Shown here: positions 10,254 to 20,209 of the stretch, in pieces | Layout: each line of letters starts with the position of its first letter | Numbering within the stretch: the stretch's first letter is position 1 | NCBI GenBank assembly: GCA_021397845.1 | Contig: CM038053.1 | Location: 105,998,026-106,062,025, forward strand | DNA from: Areca catechu | Taxonomy: Eukaryota; Streptophyta; Magnoliopsida; Arecales; Arecaceae | DNA: 64,000 nt | Direction: 5' to 3' | Notes under the pieces: model-generated | Database searches by the model: none | Seen by the model: only the letters and a program-made list of their open reading frames with translations | What the model was told of the DNA's origin: nothing | Made by a program: the position numbers and the translations under genes

Positions 10254-11151
10254 CCTGTCTAGGGTTTCTGACTTGCTTGCATGTTTTGAGTGTCTCTCTT
10301 TTTTACTTTGTCTGCTCGAAGTAGACTCCCCAGGATGTCCGGTCCTAGGAACGAAGCGAGGTGCAAGCCTCCTCTTCCCATTCCATGGGGTGTTCCTAGG
10401 GTGTGTAGGGGATCCGTTGGGTTACAACTTCGTAGCAGGAATTGTAAACGGGGGAAGCATTCTATTTTTAGTCTATAACTGCCTTGTTACAGGAATTGTT
10501 TCTCATTAGAGGTAACTTCAAATTGCATGATTTTTATTTTGTTGGAACCAGTATAATTGAAACTATTTTACATAATCTTACTGTAATTTATTGGTTTCTA
10601 TGAAATTTCTGAGAGTTAATTTACAGCAATTCTGTTTCTGTGTTTCTGCAATTCAATTTTTTTTTTTTTTTGAGTGATCATCTTTTAATTCATCTTAAGG
10701 GAAATTGAGCATCTAAGATAAGGGAAGGAGTTGATAACCTCTCCTTAGCCCAAAACCACCACCCATTCATTCGATCCTAAGCTTAATTTTAAAATTTATT
10801 AGACTTAATTTGTCCTAGTGGGCTAGGAACACCAACTGGTCAGGTCCAGCCTAGGGTTTAGTCAGTTTGTCTGGTTACTCTGTGTGTGCTTTGTACTCAG
10901 TGTCTAGAATGGTGATTCAGGGACTACGTCCCGAAGGGCTTGTGTGCTGGTCCGCCTACCTGGCCAATCACTGATTTGTGTCTTGGATTGGCAATTAGGG
11001 ACCTAACACTCCCCTTACACCTGCTTGGCTGAGTCCCGAGTTACTACAGGCTAGCTTGCCACTCTGATTGGGCATCTAGTTTGGGCTCTAGGTCTAGTTA
11101 GCCCGTAGTCGTTTCAGTCGAGTCACATTCTGTATGCTTGCTTGCATCATC
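10254..11151 (+). other. Gypsy-1 leader, copy 1
   Basis: About 900 bp between PBS and gag. It carries two overlapping upstream ORFs near 10210-10509 that recur in copy 2 (13635-13940). Their conservation is explained by the recent duplication and neither has a recognisable domain. The 3' half has GTGTCTAGAATGGTGATTC, CTACCTGGCCAATCAC and related blocks that recur in copy 2 and, more diverged, in the Copia-1 leader. Confidence 0.8.
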
Positions 11152-12735
11152 ATGTCCACCCAGAATGGAGTATCCTCCCAACCTGGTCAAATCCAACCTG
11201 ATTTAGAGGCCATGGTTAGAACTCTTACCGAAAGTATGAACAAATTGAGTCAGGATATGATTGCTACTGTTGCCCAGTTTAAGGAACAAGTCCATGAGGA
11301 TCTTACCCAGCTTAGGGATCGAGTCCAAGTACTTGGAAAACCTAGACATCAGAATTGGACTCCTGATCCAGATTTTAATGTGCCTCAACCTCACCCACAC
11401 CAGGAGCCTAGGAGGACCTTATACCGTGATCCCGAGCATAATCCTAGGAAACCTAACCATGATATCTATAGTGTGGATTGTGTCTATGAGAGGTCCTTAC
11501 AATATTGTAGACCAGTCACTCAACAACCCAAGTCTTCTAGATCAAGCCATTTAGATCCACACCCATGCCCAAGTAAGGTCTCTACTAGCTTGAAACCCAG
11601 TGTGACCCAGGTTCCTATATCGCAAGAATGTTGGTTTTGTGGAGAAAGAGGCCATAAATCTAGTCAGTGCCCATGCATAGGACTGGCTTGTGCACAGCTA
11701 AGTGGTAAGAATCCTAAGGATGACATTAATGAGGGAGAACCCAAGCCTACCAATGAGGAAGAAAGGTTAGGTATGACAAGCCCAGAATCAGTTGACCCGA
11801 TTACCACTGACCCAAAACCCATTGAAGATGGCATCGAGGAAGTATATGATGCTGGCTTGAGTCTAGATGATGAATATGAGGGGGAAGAACTTGAAGAATG
11901 TGACATCAATACTATTGGTTCCTTACCTGAGGAGACCTTGGAGAGCAACCAAGTGGTAGGACCTAGTTCAGAAATTCAAGAGATTTGTGAGAATCAGGTT
12001 CCTTTAGTCAAATACCCCCAGGAAGAACTCATAGTGTTAGCCCGAGCTATCAATTTGTACCCTCTAATGACAGTCATTCCCCAAGTACCAATTGAAGATC
12101 TTTGCACTGAACTGTTTAAGTTTGCCCACCCTATGATAGATCCTCTCCTTAGGATGACTGAATCAAGCCTCTTACAATTAGACCTTGTCCCATGCCCAGC
12201 CACTAAGGTCTCTCTCATAATCTCAGTTGAACATCTTTGTCTTGAGAGGATTGATTCATCCAGTCCTGTAGAAGTCCTCCTTATGGCCCCAGACCCCTTC
12301 CTTCGCATGACTAACCTACCCTTCTATAGAGTATACCTTTCCGCACCCATAGGTCAAATTTCAAGTCTTGAGGTCGTCGTCCATAGGCCCTTCCATGAAT
12401 CATTCTCTAATCCATTTCTTGAGAAAGTGGATCATTATTTGCTTAGAGAACAAATCTTAACTGTTGCAATCACATATCCTAGGCTACTTCCCGAACCATC
12501 TCTTGATCCATTCCTGGGAGTAGCAAACTTTTCCTTTCGTAAGGATGACCAGTTGACACTCATAGATCACCATTCAAACCTTCAGGTCACCACCTTTAGT
12601 CAGCAGGAAATTCGAGACTCCACCTCATATTTCCTCCCTTTGATGCCTAAAGTGTGGGTTAGTCCTATTAGTCCCACATGGGAAATGTATAAAATTTTAT
12701 TTCTTTGTTATGTCTATATATTCAACTATATGTAA
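11152..12735 (+). pseudogene. gag copy 1 of Gypsy-1, capsid core deleted, fused into LTR
   Basis: Start chosen at ATG 11152 (MSTQNGVSSQPGQ) because it matches gag starts of related elements; an in-frame ATG lies 18 bases upstream. A coiled N-terminal part (roughly residues 15-70) is followed by a jump to a zinc knuckle, CWFCGERGHKSSQC (about residues 165-178, CX2CX4HX4C). The Retrotrans_gag capsid domain seen in copy 2 is missing between them. After the knuckle comes an acidic region (DDEYEGEELEECD) and about 230 residues of unknown sequence with no protease motif. The last ~32 codons are LTR sequence read through from 12639. The frame is open throughout, but the protein would lack its capsid core. 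Confidence 0.75.
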
Positions 12736-13662
12736 CTCTTGAATTTAATGATGAATGAAATCAATTTCTTTGTGAGCAACTTTGTGTTTCTCTCTTCCAC
12801 ACTTGTGTTCAGGTGTTGAGCTCTGTGAGGGAGTAAATCGGGTTCCCTAGGAACTTTGAGGAGGTGTGAGATCTCCAACCCCAAAACCCTACCAAAACCC
12901 TAGGTTTGCCACTTCAATTCCAAACCCTAGCCGCCCATCATCTTCTTCATTCCACCAATCATCCAAACCCTAATCTACCTCATCATCTCACGGCCCCTCT
13001 TTTCCAAGTAGAGGCCGACCACCAACATCCAGGTCCAGATTGGCTACTTCAAATACAGAGCAAATCCCAAAGAAAGTCAGATCAGCATCCAGGAGAATCA
13101 GGATTTCAGCAACATCAATTTTTTTTAAGTTCTTCTTATCTGGTAAATCCTTCTTTGAGTATCTGGTTCCTTAACTTGTTCTTCTTCTTTCCCAGATCCT
13201 GAGTTTAGGAGAAGCCAACTCTGCCAAAGGGCCAGTATTGGAGGATCCATTGTGAAGATATCTGAATCCGAGGATCCAACAATCTGCTCGAGAGAGTCCT
13301 TCCACCAAACTCTGTGAAGATCACTGCCTGGTACATAACCCTTCCCTTCTCTTTATTTCTATCCTGTTGAAAGTTCAGAGCGAAACCCTAGGTCTGGGAG
13401 TTTCTCAACCCCCAGCGACCCTTTACTTCTGAACTACTTTGGTAATCTAGTTTCTTTGAATTGTGCTTTCAATTATTATATAGTTTCTTTCAATTTAGTT
13501 TAACTTTCCTTTGAGTCAAAGCCGACTTCTGAAAATATATATAAAAAAAAATTAGTCTTAATTTACTTCCGCATCGCATCATCTCTTTTGTTCTGCATCA
13601 ATTTTGGTATCAGAGCTTTCGTTCTGCATCAATTTTGGCATCAGAGCTTTCGTTCTGCATCA
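12639..13662 (+). repeat. Internal truncated LTR of Gypsy-1
   Basis: Matches the 5' LTR from 9232 to 10237, missing the first ~800 bp of U3 but keeping the TATA-like box, R and U5. It joins gag copy 1 at TTTGATGCC. It ends with three PBS/LTR-end units at 31-bp spacing, then PBS and a second leader. The order is that of a tandem element pair with its central LTR shortened. Confidence 0.9.
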
Positions 13663-13678
13663 TTTTTGGTATCAGAGC
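13605..13678 (+). repeat. Three PBS copies at exact 31-bp spacing
   Basis: TGGTATCAGAGC at 13605, TGGCATCAGAGC at 13636 and TGGTATCAGAGC at 13667. Each of the first two is followed by TTTCGTTCTGCATCA. The third precedes the leader and is the functional position. Confidence 0.93.
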
Positions 13679-14570
13679 CCTGTCTAGGGTTTCTGACTTG
13701 CTTGCATGTTTTGAGTGTCTCTCTTTTTTACTTTGTCTGCTCGAAGTAGACTCCCCAGGATGTCCGGTCCTAGGAACGAAGGGAGGTGCAAGCCTCCTCT
13801 TCCCATTCCATGGGGTGTTCCTAGGGCGTGTAGGGGATCCGCTGGGTTACAACTTCATAGCAGGAATTGTAAACGGGGGAAGCATTCTATTTTCAGTCTA
13901 TAACTGCCTTGTTACAGGAATTGTTTCTCATTGTAAGTAACTCCAAATTGCATGATTTTTATTTTGCTGGAACTAGTATAATTGAAAATATTTTACATAA
14001 TTTTACTGTAATTTATTAGTTTCTGTGAAGTTTCTGAGAGTTAAATTACAGCAATTCTATTTCTATGTTTCTGCAATTCAATTTTTTTTTTGAGTGATCA
14101 TCTCCTAATTCATCTTAAGGGCAAATGAGCATCTAAGATAAGGGGAGGAGTTGATAACCTCTCCTTAGCCCAAAACCACCACCCATTCATTCGATCCTAA
14201 GCCTAATTTTAAATTTTATTAGACTTAATTTGCCCTGGTGGGCTAGGAACACCAACTAGTCAGGTCCAGCCTAGGGTTTAGTCAGTTTGTCTGGTTACTC
14301 TGTGTGTGCTTTGTACTCAGTGTCTAGAACGGTGATTCAGGGACACATCCCGAAGGGCTTGTGTGCTGGTCCGCCTACCTGGCCAATCACTGATTGGTGT
14401 CTAGGATTGGCAATTAGGGACTTAACACTCCCCTTACACCTGCCTGGCTAACTCCCGAGTTACTACAGGCTAGCTTGCCACTCTGATTGGGAATCTAGTT
14501 TGGGCTCTAGGTCTAGTTAGCCCGTAGTCATTTCAGTCGAGTCTCATTTGGTGTGCTTGCTTGCATCATC
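13679..14570 (+). other. Gypsy-1 leader, copy 2
   Basis: Nearly identical to copy 1 (10254-11151), with a small number of substitutions and short indels, including a shorter T run near 14080. It contains the same non-conserved upstream ORFs and the same GTGTCTAGAACGGTGATTC and CTACCTGGCCAATCAC blocks. Confidence 0.85.
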
Positions 14571-16445
14571 ATGTCCACCCGGAATGGAGTACCCTACCAA
14601 CCTGGTCAAACCCAACCTGATTTAGAGGCCATGATTAGAACTCTTACCGAAAGTATGACCAAATTGAGTCAGGATATGACTGATACTGTTGCCCAGTTTA
14701 GAGACCAAGCCCAGGTACTTGAGGAGCCTAGGCACCGAAATTGGACCCCTGACTCAGAATTTGGTAGACCCCAACCTCACCCACACCCAGAGCCTAGGAG
14801 ACCTTTATACAGGGATCCTGAACCTAATCATTGGAGGTTTGATCTAAGAGCCTATGACCATGATCTTACCCCTGAGTCTAGCCCTAGGAGCCTATACCCA
14901 TACTTGGTTGACTCAGAGAAGGGACCTGTTAGGAACACCGAACCTTATGCACCCACTTTTGATGGAAGACAAGAGACATATATTAAGTGGGAAGAACAAA
15001 TGGATCGGTATTTTGAGTGCACTAACATATCGGAATTAGGACAAGTTAGGTTGGCCAAAACCAAGTTCACCAAACATGCTAGGTCGCATTGGTATGCTAT
15101 TGAGCATGAGTGTTATCAAAGAAAAGAGGAAATATATACTTGGAGAGATATGAGAAGTAAGTTGAGAGATAGGTACCTAGGTAGATCATATGAGAAAAGA
15201 CTTTTAGACCAATGGTACCTATTGTGACAAGGTAATAGGCTTGTGTCTAAATATATCGAGGACTTCTAGTGGTATGACATGAAATGCAATACCATTGAGA
15301 CCGAATTTCAGATCACATCGAGATTTAGGGTTGGGTTACACCCAGACATTTATAGGAAGCTATGCCTTGAAAAGACCAATAAGTTAGACCGATCCTACCA
15401 AGAAGCCCAAGACTATGAGTGGTCTTTAAGATATAACCAATCAAGTACTTTGGACTTAAAGCCAACCTCTACCAACTTGAGTCAAGTTCTGATTGATCCG
15501 ACATCCGTAGTGAACCAGACTTTTGTTTGTCAATTCCCACTTGTGTCACCTCTTGACCAAAAGGATAACACTGAGAAGGAGTTAGGCATGGCCATCCCAA
15601 AATTAGTTGACCCGACCAGAGCCGTACTTAAAGAGGAATCAAAGGAGAATAGATTAGAACCTTTCAGTGAGATTGAGGAAGAAATATTTGAGCCTGACAT
15701 AAGTTTGATAGATGAATATGAAGAAGAAGAATTTGAGGATATCTCTCCCGATAATTCAATTAACCAACTCCTACCTAATGGGGTTATTAAGGGGACCCCT
15801 GCTACTCAAGGAATTCAGGAGCTAACCCTAAGAGAAGACCCTTTTGAGGAAGTTCAGGAAGAGGAAATTACACCAAATGAAAGTTTAAGTGAGAATACCC
15901 CTGAACTCATTGAGGAATCCAAAGAAGACACCCCTGAGTCAAATCTGGTAGAGAAGTGTGAAGAAGAAAGGGGTTCACAAGAATTGCCCATTGAGAAGGT
16001 CCAAGAACAAGAAAAAGACAATAGCTTAGAGGACTTTTTAGATAAACATTCCAAAGACCTTCCTGATAACCTTCCACCTTCTAGGAGCACCCAGCCTATC
16101 CTAGAACTTGCACTTGTTGACCCTCCTAGAGCAAATCATGAGGTTTGGATGAGTGCACCTATAGAACAATGTCCTCATTTTATGGTCATCCTGAATAACC
16201 AAAGTTTGTTTCTTGTTTTCGATAAGCCACCTCAAAACTTTGATTCTTATTTCCTACGCTTCCCTGAATCTTCTCATGTTTCTAGAGCTATGGGATTACA
16301 CTTTACTGAGATCTCTAGGTTGCAAGACTCCTTAGAACCTATTAGGTTTGCCACCTACTTCTGGAAGACCTTATGGCACCTACTAGGCATCCATAATAAG
16401 TTTTCATGCTCTGCATGCCCTCCTCCGACCCAAGGTCAAACCTAG
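14571..16445 (+). pseudogene. gag copy 2 of Gypsy-1 with acidic C-terminal extension
   Basis: ATG 14571 (MSTRNGVPYQPGQ) opens a single frame running to 16445 and broken by two in-frame stops, TGA at 15225 and TAG at 15267. Residues from about 125 to 270 form a Retrotrans_gag capsid-like domain: FDGRQETYIKWEEQMDRYF, then TWRDMRSKLRDRYLG, then QITSRFRVGLHPDIYRKLCL. No zinc knuckle follows, unlike copy 1. The remaining ~330 codons are strongly acidic (EEEIFEPDISLIDEYEEEEF, many EE/ED runs), then a hydrophobic tail around VWMSAPIEQCPHFMVIL. The tail is similar to the VYLSAPIGQ region of copy 1. I recognise no protease or RT motif and assign no function to the extension. Confidence 0.75.
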
Positions 16446-16574
16446 AGAGCCTTAGTTTGTTAGGTTTAGACCTAGGGTTCCTTTGGAATAAAGTCCATTC
16501 TTTAGGAATGCGTCGTCATTCTAGTTTAGTTTTTCTTGACCCTTTACTAGGCTTTGGCTCAGATTTTGGTTTGA
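16446..16574 (+). other. Spacer between acidic ORF and integrase remnant
   Basis: Full of stops in the gag frame (TAG, TAG, TAG within the first 40 bases). This is where protease, RT, RNase H and the integrase core would lie in a complete element. Nothing recognisable is present. Confidence 0.6.
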
Positions 16575-17423
16575 TTGAGAGCACCAGGAATTGGGATTTG
16601 TATTTTGTCCAGGACTGAAATTGCATTCAATGTTTCGATCAATAGGTCTATAGGCTATAGTCCCTTTGAAATTGTTCATGGATACAAGCCTCACACACCA
16701 CTTGATCTGATTTCACTATTAGCCCACACACACAAGTCTCATGATGCACTTGCATAGCATGTAAAGGACTTGCATAAAGAAATTCATGCCAAAATAACTT
16801 TAAGTAATGAAACTTATAAGAAGTTGGCTGATTCTCAAAGACGAGTCAAAATTTTTGTTGAGAGAGACTATGTAATGATTAGGTTAAGACCAGAGCGGTT
16901 TTTTCCTGGAACCGTTAGAAAGTTACATGCTAAAGGAGCTGGACCATTTAGAGTAGTGAAGAGAGTAGGATCCAATGCCTATGTGCTCGAGTTGCCTCCA
17001 GAACTAGGCAATAGCTCTACTTTCAATATTACAGACTTAGTAGAGTATAGGGAGCTAGCTGTGATTCCTAGTAAGCCTTTGAAACCTAATCCTGTTATTG
17101 AGAGTGATCCCGACCCTGTGTGTCCACCAACAAACTGGCCTGTGAGGAAGGAGCAGATTGAAAAGATCCTGGATGATCAGGTTATCTCTACTCATAATCG
17201 AGGATACCAAAGATACCTGGTCTGCTGGCAAGGAAGGCCAGATTCTGATGACTCTCGGATCTCCCAAGAAGAATTACAAGAATTGGACCCAGACCTCTTG
17301 GAGAGATACCAGAGCCAGCTTGATCCATACTCGACAGGGTCGAGTTCCTCCCACCCCGGGAGAATTGGTGCGGGCACCAGACTCAGAAGAAGACTTCAGG
17401 GCTCCATCTGGATCTCTGATTGA
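16575..17423 (+). pseudogene. Integrase C-terminus plus chromodomain
   Basis: Starts with the end of the integrase core (NRSIGYSPFEIVHGYKP), then a basic helix region, the GPY/F module (GAGPFRVVKRVGSNAYVLEL) and a chromodomain-like end: EQIEKILDDQVIS, then YQRYLVCWQGRPDSDDSRIS, then LDPDLLERY. One in-frame TAG at 16755 breaks it. The catalytic DDE residues are absent. The last 19 codons are LTR sequence. Gypsy-3 at 48115-48815 carries the same modules in the same order, so both belong to one chromodomain gypsy group. The chromodomain is thought to target integration to heterochromatin. Confidence 0.88.
17341..17365 (+). other. Polypurine-tract region of Gypsy-1
   Basis: CCACCCCGGGAGAAT immediately before the 3' LTR start at 17366. 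Gypsy-3 has the same context with GAGGAGAAT (48083-48105, minus). The purine run is short, so the exact primer is uncertain. Confidence 0.55.
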
Positions 17424-19173
17424 CCTTGTCCGAAGAATTAGGGTTTTCTCATTTTGTAATAAGGGTTGACTTGGTCAACTCAATTTTAGTCTTGAGTCTA
17501 TATTTTCCTGCAATTTAAATTTTGTTGAGTCATGTTGACTCAGTACAAATTCTAGTAGTGGTCTAGGTCTTCTCCAGGTTGGTGCCACTTTTTTTTCAGT
17601 CAAGTCAAGGTCCAGGGTGCCACATTTTTTCTCCCAGGCCCAAGCAAGTGGGCGCCACACTCCCAGCCACACGCCAGAGTCCAGGAGGCGCCACATCTCC
17701 ATCCAGTGTCTTTGGTCCCTACACCACAAGAAGTAAGTTCCTTTTTTTCTTGCACCACTTGGGAGAGAAATCCATCAAGATACCTCAATCCAAGGAGGAG
17801 CCAATTTCTTTCCAGATAAACCCAAGCCAGGATGGCAAGAATTTTTCTTGAAGAGAGGATCAAGGAGGTGCCCCACAATGTTCCATAAAAATCCAAGTTA
17901 TAAAAGGGAAGAGAGCATGTCTTGGGGAGGAATTCAAGGAGGTTCCCAAAAGTTTCCAAAAGTGCCAAAGCCATGAAAGGAAGAAGCCTAAACTTGTGGA
18001 GCAAGACTAAGAGGTGTCCAAATGAGCCAAACCATGAAGGGAAAATCCTTGATTCATGGAGAGATACTAGGAGACACCCCCATGACCTGCCATTTGGAGC
18101 TGATTTTCAAGTTTTCTTGGAGTTTTTGGGCTGCCCACTCATGGAAGGAGTCTTGGAAAGAGAATTTGATGCCTAAAGTGTGGGTTAGTCCTATTAGTCC
18201 CACATGGAAAATGTTTAAAATTTTATTTCTTTGTTATGTCTATATATTCAACTCTATGTAACTCTTAAATTTAATGATGAATGAAATCAATTTCTTTGTG
18301 AGCAACTTTGTGTTTCTCTCTTCCGCACTTGTGTTCAGGTGTTAAGCTCCGTGAGGGAGTAAATCCGGGTTCCCTAGGAACCTTGAGGAGGTGTGAGATC
18401 TCCAACCCCAAAACCCTACCAAAACCCTAGGTTAGCCACTTCAATTCCAAACCCTAGCCGCCCATCATCTTCTTCATTCCACCAATCATCCAAACCCTAA
18501 TCTACCTCATCATCTCATGGCCCCTCTCTTCCAAGTAGAGGCCGACCACCAACATCCAGGTCCAGATCGGCTACTTCGAATACAGAGCAAATCCCAAAGG
18601 AAGTCAGATCAGCATCCAGGAGAATCAGGATTTCAGCAACATCAATTTTTTTCAAGTTTTTCTTATCTGGTAAATCCTTTCTTTGAGTATCTGGTTCCTT
18701 AACTTGTTCTTCTTCTTTCCCAGATCCTGAGTTCAGGAGAAGCCAACTCTGCCAAAGGGCCAGTATTGGAGGATCCATTACGAAGATATCCGAATCCGAG
18801 GATCCAACAATCTGCTCGAGAGAGTCCTTCCACCAAACTCTATGAAGATCACTGCCTGGTACATAACCCTTCCCTTCTCTTTATTTCTGTCCTGTTGAAA
18901 GTTCAGAGCGAAACCCTAGGTCTTTGAGTTTCTCAACCCCTAGCGATCCTTTACTTCTGAACTACTCTGATAATCTAGTTTCTTTGAATTGTGCTTTCAA
19001 TTATTATATAGTTTCTTTCAATTTAGTTTAACATTCCTTTGAGTCAAAGCCGATGACTGAAAATATATATAAATAAATAAATAAATAAATACATTAATTT
19101 TAATTTACTTCCGCATCGCATCATCTTTTTTGTTATGCATCAATTTTGGTATCAGAGCTTTCGTTCTGCATCA
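17366..19173 (+). repeat. 3' LTR of Gypsy-1
   Basis: 1,808 bp from TGGTGCGGGCACC to TTCTGCATCA. It differs from the 5' LTR only at scattered bases and a few short indels. It contains one embedded PBS copy (19147-19158), then the final TTTCGTTCTGCATCA before the target duplication. Confidence 0.93.
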
Positions 19174-19178
19174 TTGTG
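19174..19178. other. Target site duplication TTGTG, right copy (Gypsy-1)
   Basis: Identical to 8427-8431 and directly adjacent to the 3' LTR end. Confidence 0.95.
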
Positions 19179-20209
19179 TTATCACATTTGATTAGAATTT
19201 TAGATTAAATAACACCATGATCTTCTAGTTGTTGCTTAATCCATAATACTTGAGCACAACAACTTCCTATAGCCACATATTCTGCCTCAGCAATAGATAG
19301 TGCCACGAAGTTTTGTTTCTTGTTGTGCCATGAGATTAAGTTCAATCCTAAAAATTGACATGTGCCACTAGTACTCTTCCTATCAATTCTACAGCCAACA
19401 TAATCAGCATCTAAATAACCTATTAAATTTAAAGATGAAGGTTTAGAGTACCATAATCCTAAGTTTGATGTCCTTTGAGATATCTTATGATTCTCTTAAT
19501 AGCAAGTATATGTGATTCTTTAAGATTAGCTTGAAATCTTGTACATATACAAATACTAAATAGTATATTAGGTTTGCTTGCAGTCAAATAAAGTAGAGAT
19601 CCAATCATACCTCGATATAATTTTTGATCAACCTTGTTACCTTCCTCATCTTTGTCAAGTCTGCAGGTTGGGCTCATAGTTGTGCCAATTTTCTTTGTAG
19701 ATTCCATCCCAAACTTTTTCAAGAGTTCTTTGATGTACTTTGTTTGGTTGATGAATATCCCTTCCTTTGTTCGATTTGTAGTCCAAGAAAGAAAGTGAGT
19801 TCACCCATCATGCTCATTTCAAATTCTTCCTTCATAAACTTGGTAAATTCTTGACATAAAATTTCATTAGTTGCACCAAAGATTATATCATCAATATATA
19901 TTTGTACAACTAATAATTCATCATCTTTTTTTTTTATAAACAATGTTGTATATATTCTACTTCTTTTGAAATAATTTTTTAAAAGAAACTTGCTCAACCT
20001 CTCATACCATGCTCTAAGTGCTTGTTTTAAATCATATAAATCATTGTTTAGTTTGAAAACATGATTTGGAAAAGAATGATTTTCAAAACCAGGAGGTTAT
20101 TTTGAAAAAAATTCTTCAATGTAGCCATTTAAAAAAGTACTTTTTATATCCATTTGAAAAGTTTAAATTCCATGTGACATGCAAATAAAAGTAAGAGTCT
20201 CATGGCTTC
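19179..20209 (-). pseudogene. RT and RNase H of Sirevirus-1 pol
   Basis: The minus strand carries the copia RT YxDD region: ELLVVQIYIDDIIFGATN near 19910, then EFEMSMMGELTFFLGLQI, then the KSTKKIGTTMSPTCRLD stretch and the MIGSLLYLTASKPNI start of RNase H (19720-19459), then a decayed RNase H. The YIDD motif is intact. Several frame breaks occur, for example at 19720 and near 20000. The upstream part is cut at 20209 where the GC-rich block starts. The Sirevirus 2 copy at 40355-42130 is co-linear. Confidence 0.85.
20205..20209. other. Possible target duplication GCTTC, left copy
   Basis: GCTTC directly precedes TGATGTGGTGAC at 20210. The same 5-mer occurs at 25451-25455, at the other end of the GC-rich block. 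The right side lacks a clean CA end next to it, so the duplication is tentative. Confidence 0.4.

Larger units (their letters stand above)
8432..19173 (+). mobile_element. Gypsy-1: composite, pol-less chromodomain Ty3/gypsy element
   Basis: A 10.7-kb element with TG...CA LTRs (8432-10237 and 17366-19173) and a perfect TTGTG duplication. Its interior is LTR, PBS, leader, gag copy 1, truncated LTR (12639-13662), PBS, leader, gag copy 2, integrase C-terminus plus chromodomain, LTR. Protease, RT, RNase H and the integrase catalytic core are absent, so it could only move using proteins of a relative such as Gypsy-3. The 5' and 3' LTRs look nearly identical, suggesting a recent insertion. It lies in Sirevirus-1 RNase H, opposite in orientation. 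Confidence 0.92.
4745..20209 (-). mobile_element. Sirevirus-like Ty1/copia element 1, interrupted and truncated
   Basis: On the minus strand this element keeps, from 5' to 3', RT and RNase H (20209-19174 and 8431-8212), an env-like gene (7875-6143), a 3' UTR with several GGGGGAG polypurine tracts, and part of the 3' LTR (5588-4745). Multiple polypurine tracts and an env-like gene after pol are known Sirevirus traits. Gypsy-1 (8432-19173) splits RNase H, and element B truncates the LTR. The upstream RT, integrase and gag are absent beyond 20209. Confidence 0.85.

Noticed and set aside
10210..10509. Conserved 99-101 codon ORF repeated at 13635-13940 as a leader gene
   Set aside because: Conservation is explained by the recent duplication of the whole leader. 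A second overlapping frame is equally conserved, there is no domain, and the ORF begins inside the LTR/PBS junction.
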